From: Henricia sp. BOLD:AAB3569
Taxonomy: Eukaryota > Echinodermata > Asteroidea > Spinulosida > Echinasteridae
Reading direction: 5' to 3'
DNA length: 64,000 nt
NCBI GenBank assembly: GCA_037783545.1
Contig: JBBELK010000682.1
Coordinates: 310,001-374,000, forward strand
Shown here in pieces: positions 62,746 to 64,000 of the stretch. Under the pieces are notes generated by a model, which saw nothing but the letters and a program-made list of their open reading frames with translations, was not told where the DNA came from and did not search any database. Both the position numbers and the translations under genes were made by a program. How positions within the stretch are numbered: the first letter of the stretch is position 1; the number at the start of each line of letters is the position of its first letter.

Positions 62746-64000
62746 GAAAAGGTCTGTAGGCTAAGAAGTACGAAAGGAGATGGGGCAGGTTTTTCATTCC
62801 CCAATCCTATAGCCTGAGGTTGGCTCATTTTTGGATATACATCATGACATCACACCCTCTTTCCAGGACTTCTATTGTCATGACGTCATTGGCCCTCTCA
62901 AAGGGCAACTAGGTTCAACTATTTTGGCCAAAGGACTTGAAAGTGAACGTTAAGTACATAGTATAAATGTTTAAAATAATGTACATTATTGTTTTATTTT
63001 TGTGCCTTAAAGTCTTGGTTTTCATATTAAAAACAAATTTTTTTTGAAATGTTCTCAGGCGTACTGATATTAACATTCCCATAGGCAGGGTGTAAAGGGC
63101 AGGGGTTGTGAACCCATCAAAATGTGGACCTTTTTCTGACATTTGCATAAAAAATGGCAGATATTTATGTACTTCGGTCACACTACTTGGTTGAAGGGTT
63201 CTGTCCTTCACAATAAAGCAGATCCTACCAGTTTCGGAGGGTGCCTCTGCATGACCACCCCTTACCTATGGGACTGTTTAAAATGTGAGATTTTTATGAT
63301 GCAGGGAATTTATGTACGTATATTTGTTAGTGTTGTAAAGTGTATTATGTTAATATGATAAATATACATTTCAATTTCAGCATTTTAAAATACATTGCAC
63401 TCTCAAAACCTTTTGTCGGAGAGGTCATTTTCTTTGTGATTATATTAACATTGATGCATATTTGTTTTTTTTAATTTGTTGAAGTTGGTTAGGAAGCCAT
63501 AATTTCAGTAACACTATTTGAAGAGAAAAAGTCAATGCGTGTTTCTTGTTCACCACACATGGCACTGTGCATGTCAACCTCTCGTGACACACAGCAAAAG
63601 CATAATTGCCCAAATTACAAGATAGTGCCGATTTCCACTTTAAAACTCCAAGCTTAGTTGCACGTGCAGTCCATTAAAAAGTCTATTTAGCTATTCCAAG
63701 GCCATCTCAGGCCTGTAAGTCGGTGTGTTTTGATCGAAGCAGAAGTTATTTATTTTGGTGGACCAATCATCTTTGAGCTTCCAAACGAGTTTGATACAAA
63801 CATTGATTTTAATAATCGTGATGGATTACTCTGGCAAATAGTTAGCTTTAATATTACAATGATGGTGGCTATATAGAGCAATTTTTGCATAAACATTGCC
63901 TAATTTTTAAAACTTTTTATAATGTAAATAGTAATATTTTCATATTTTTTTATTACTTGTTTTTTTGTGTGTTTAACTATTTTTGTGAGAGCTTTTGCAG
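62746..64000. other. Window end, nothing recognised
   Basis: AT-rich. The window stops at ttttgcag, which could be a splice acceptor of the next gene but cannot be tested here. Confidence 0.3.

Noticed and set aside
1-64000. Prokaryotic systems such as CRISPR arrays or defence operons
   Set aside because: The window is spliced animal DNA; repeated motifs are SINEs, MITEs and short tandems, with no regular repeat-spacer spacing.

Overview
This is animal nuclear DNA: two spliced genes, both on the + strand, in introns and intergenic DNA packed with short transposable elements. There are no operons, no ribosome binding sites and no CRISPR-like array. The exons have consensus GT/AG borders, phases that close exactly from exon to exon, and introns of 1 to 17 kb. 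Repeated motifs such as 'taggcctac' and 'acatgtac', tRNA-derived SINEs with an (AAT)n tail, and many small inverted-repeat elements suggest a marine deuterostome, most likely an echinoderm. That placement is inference from repeat style and gene content, not from a species-diagnostic sequence.

Gene 1 (161-16492, 5' end outside the window) is the C-terminal part of a large helical-repeat protein that I read as soluble (type 10) adenylyl cyclase, ADCY10. Twelve exons give about 667 residues and a stop at 16490-16492. The cyclase catalytic domains would lie upstream of the window.

Gene 2 (19451-60334) is complete: twelve exons, 611 residues. It encodes a patatin-like phospholipase (GGGNKG oxyanion loop, GSSAG nucleophile elbow, DGG dyad) followed by two canonical EF-hand calcium loops and a charged C-terminal tail. 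Its patatin core looks more like the bacterial type than vertebrate PNPLA1-9. Introns 2 (16.7 kb) and 6 (11.7 kb) hold most of the repeats.

The rest is mobile DNA. Recognisable pieces are five SINE-A copies and several other tRNA-derived SINEs; at least four families of elements flanked by TTAA (one with a decayed piggyBac-like coding remnant); a 580-bp deleted Tc1 element with a transposase tail; a 2.3-kb dead pogo-like element; two probable solo LTRs; and many hairpin MITEs. Several are nested, and paralogous 'empty sites' elsewhere in the window let insertions be defined closely. Two pairs of long direct repeats (518 bp and 259 bp, apparently identical) sit at 30.7-36.6 kb and are not explained.

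The two genes are adjacent and co-oriented but show no evidence of joint regulation. Both plausibly belong to calcium or bicarbonate signalling; that link is inference only.
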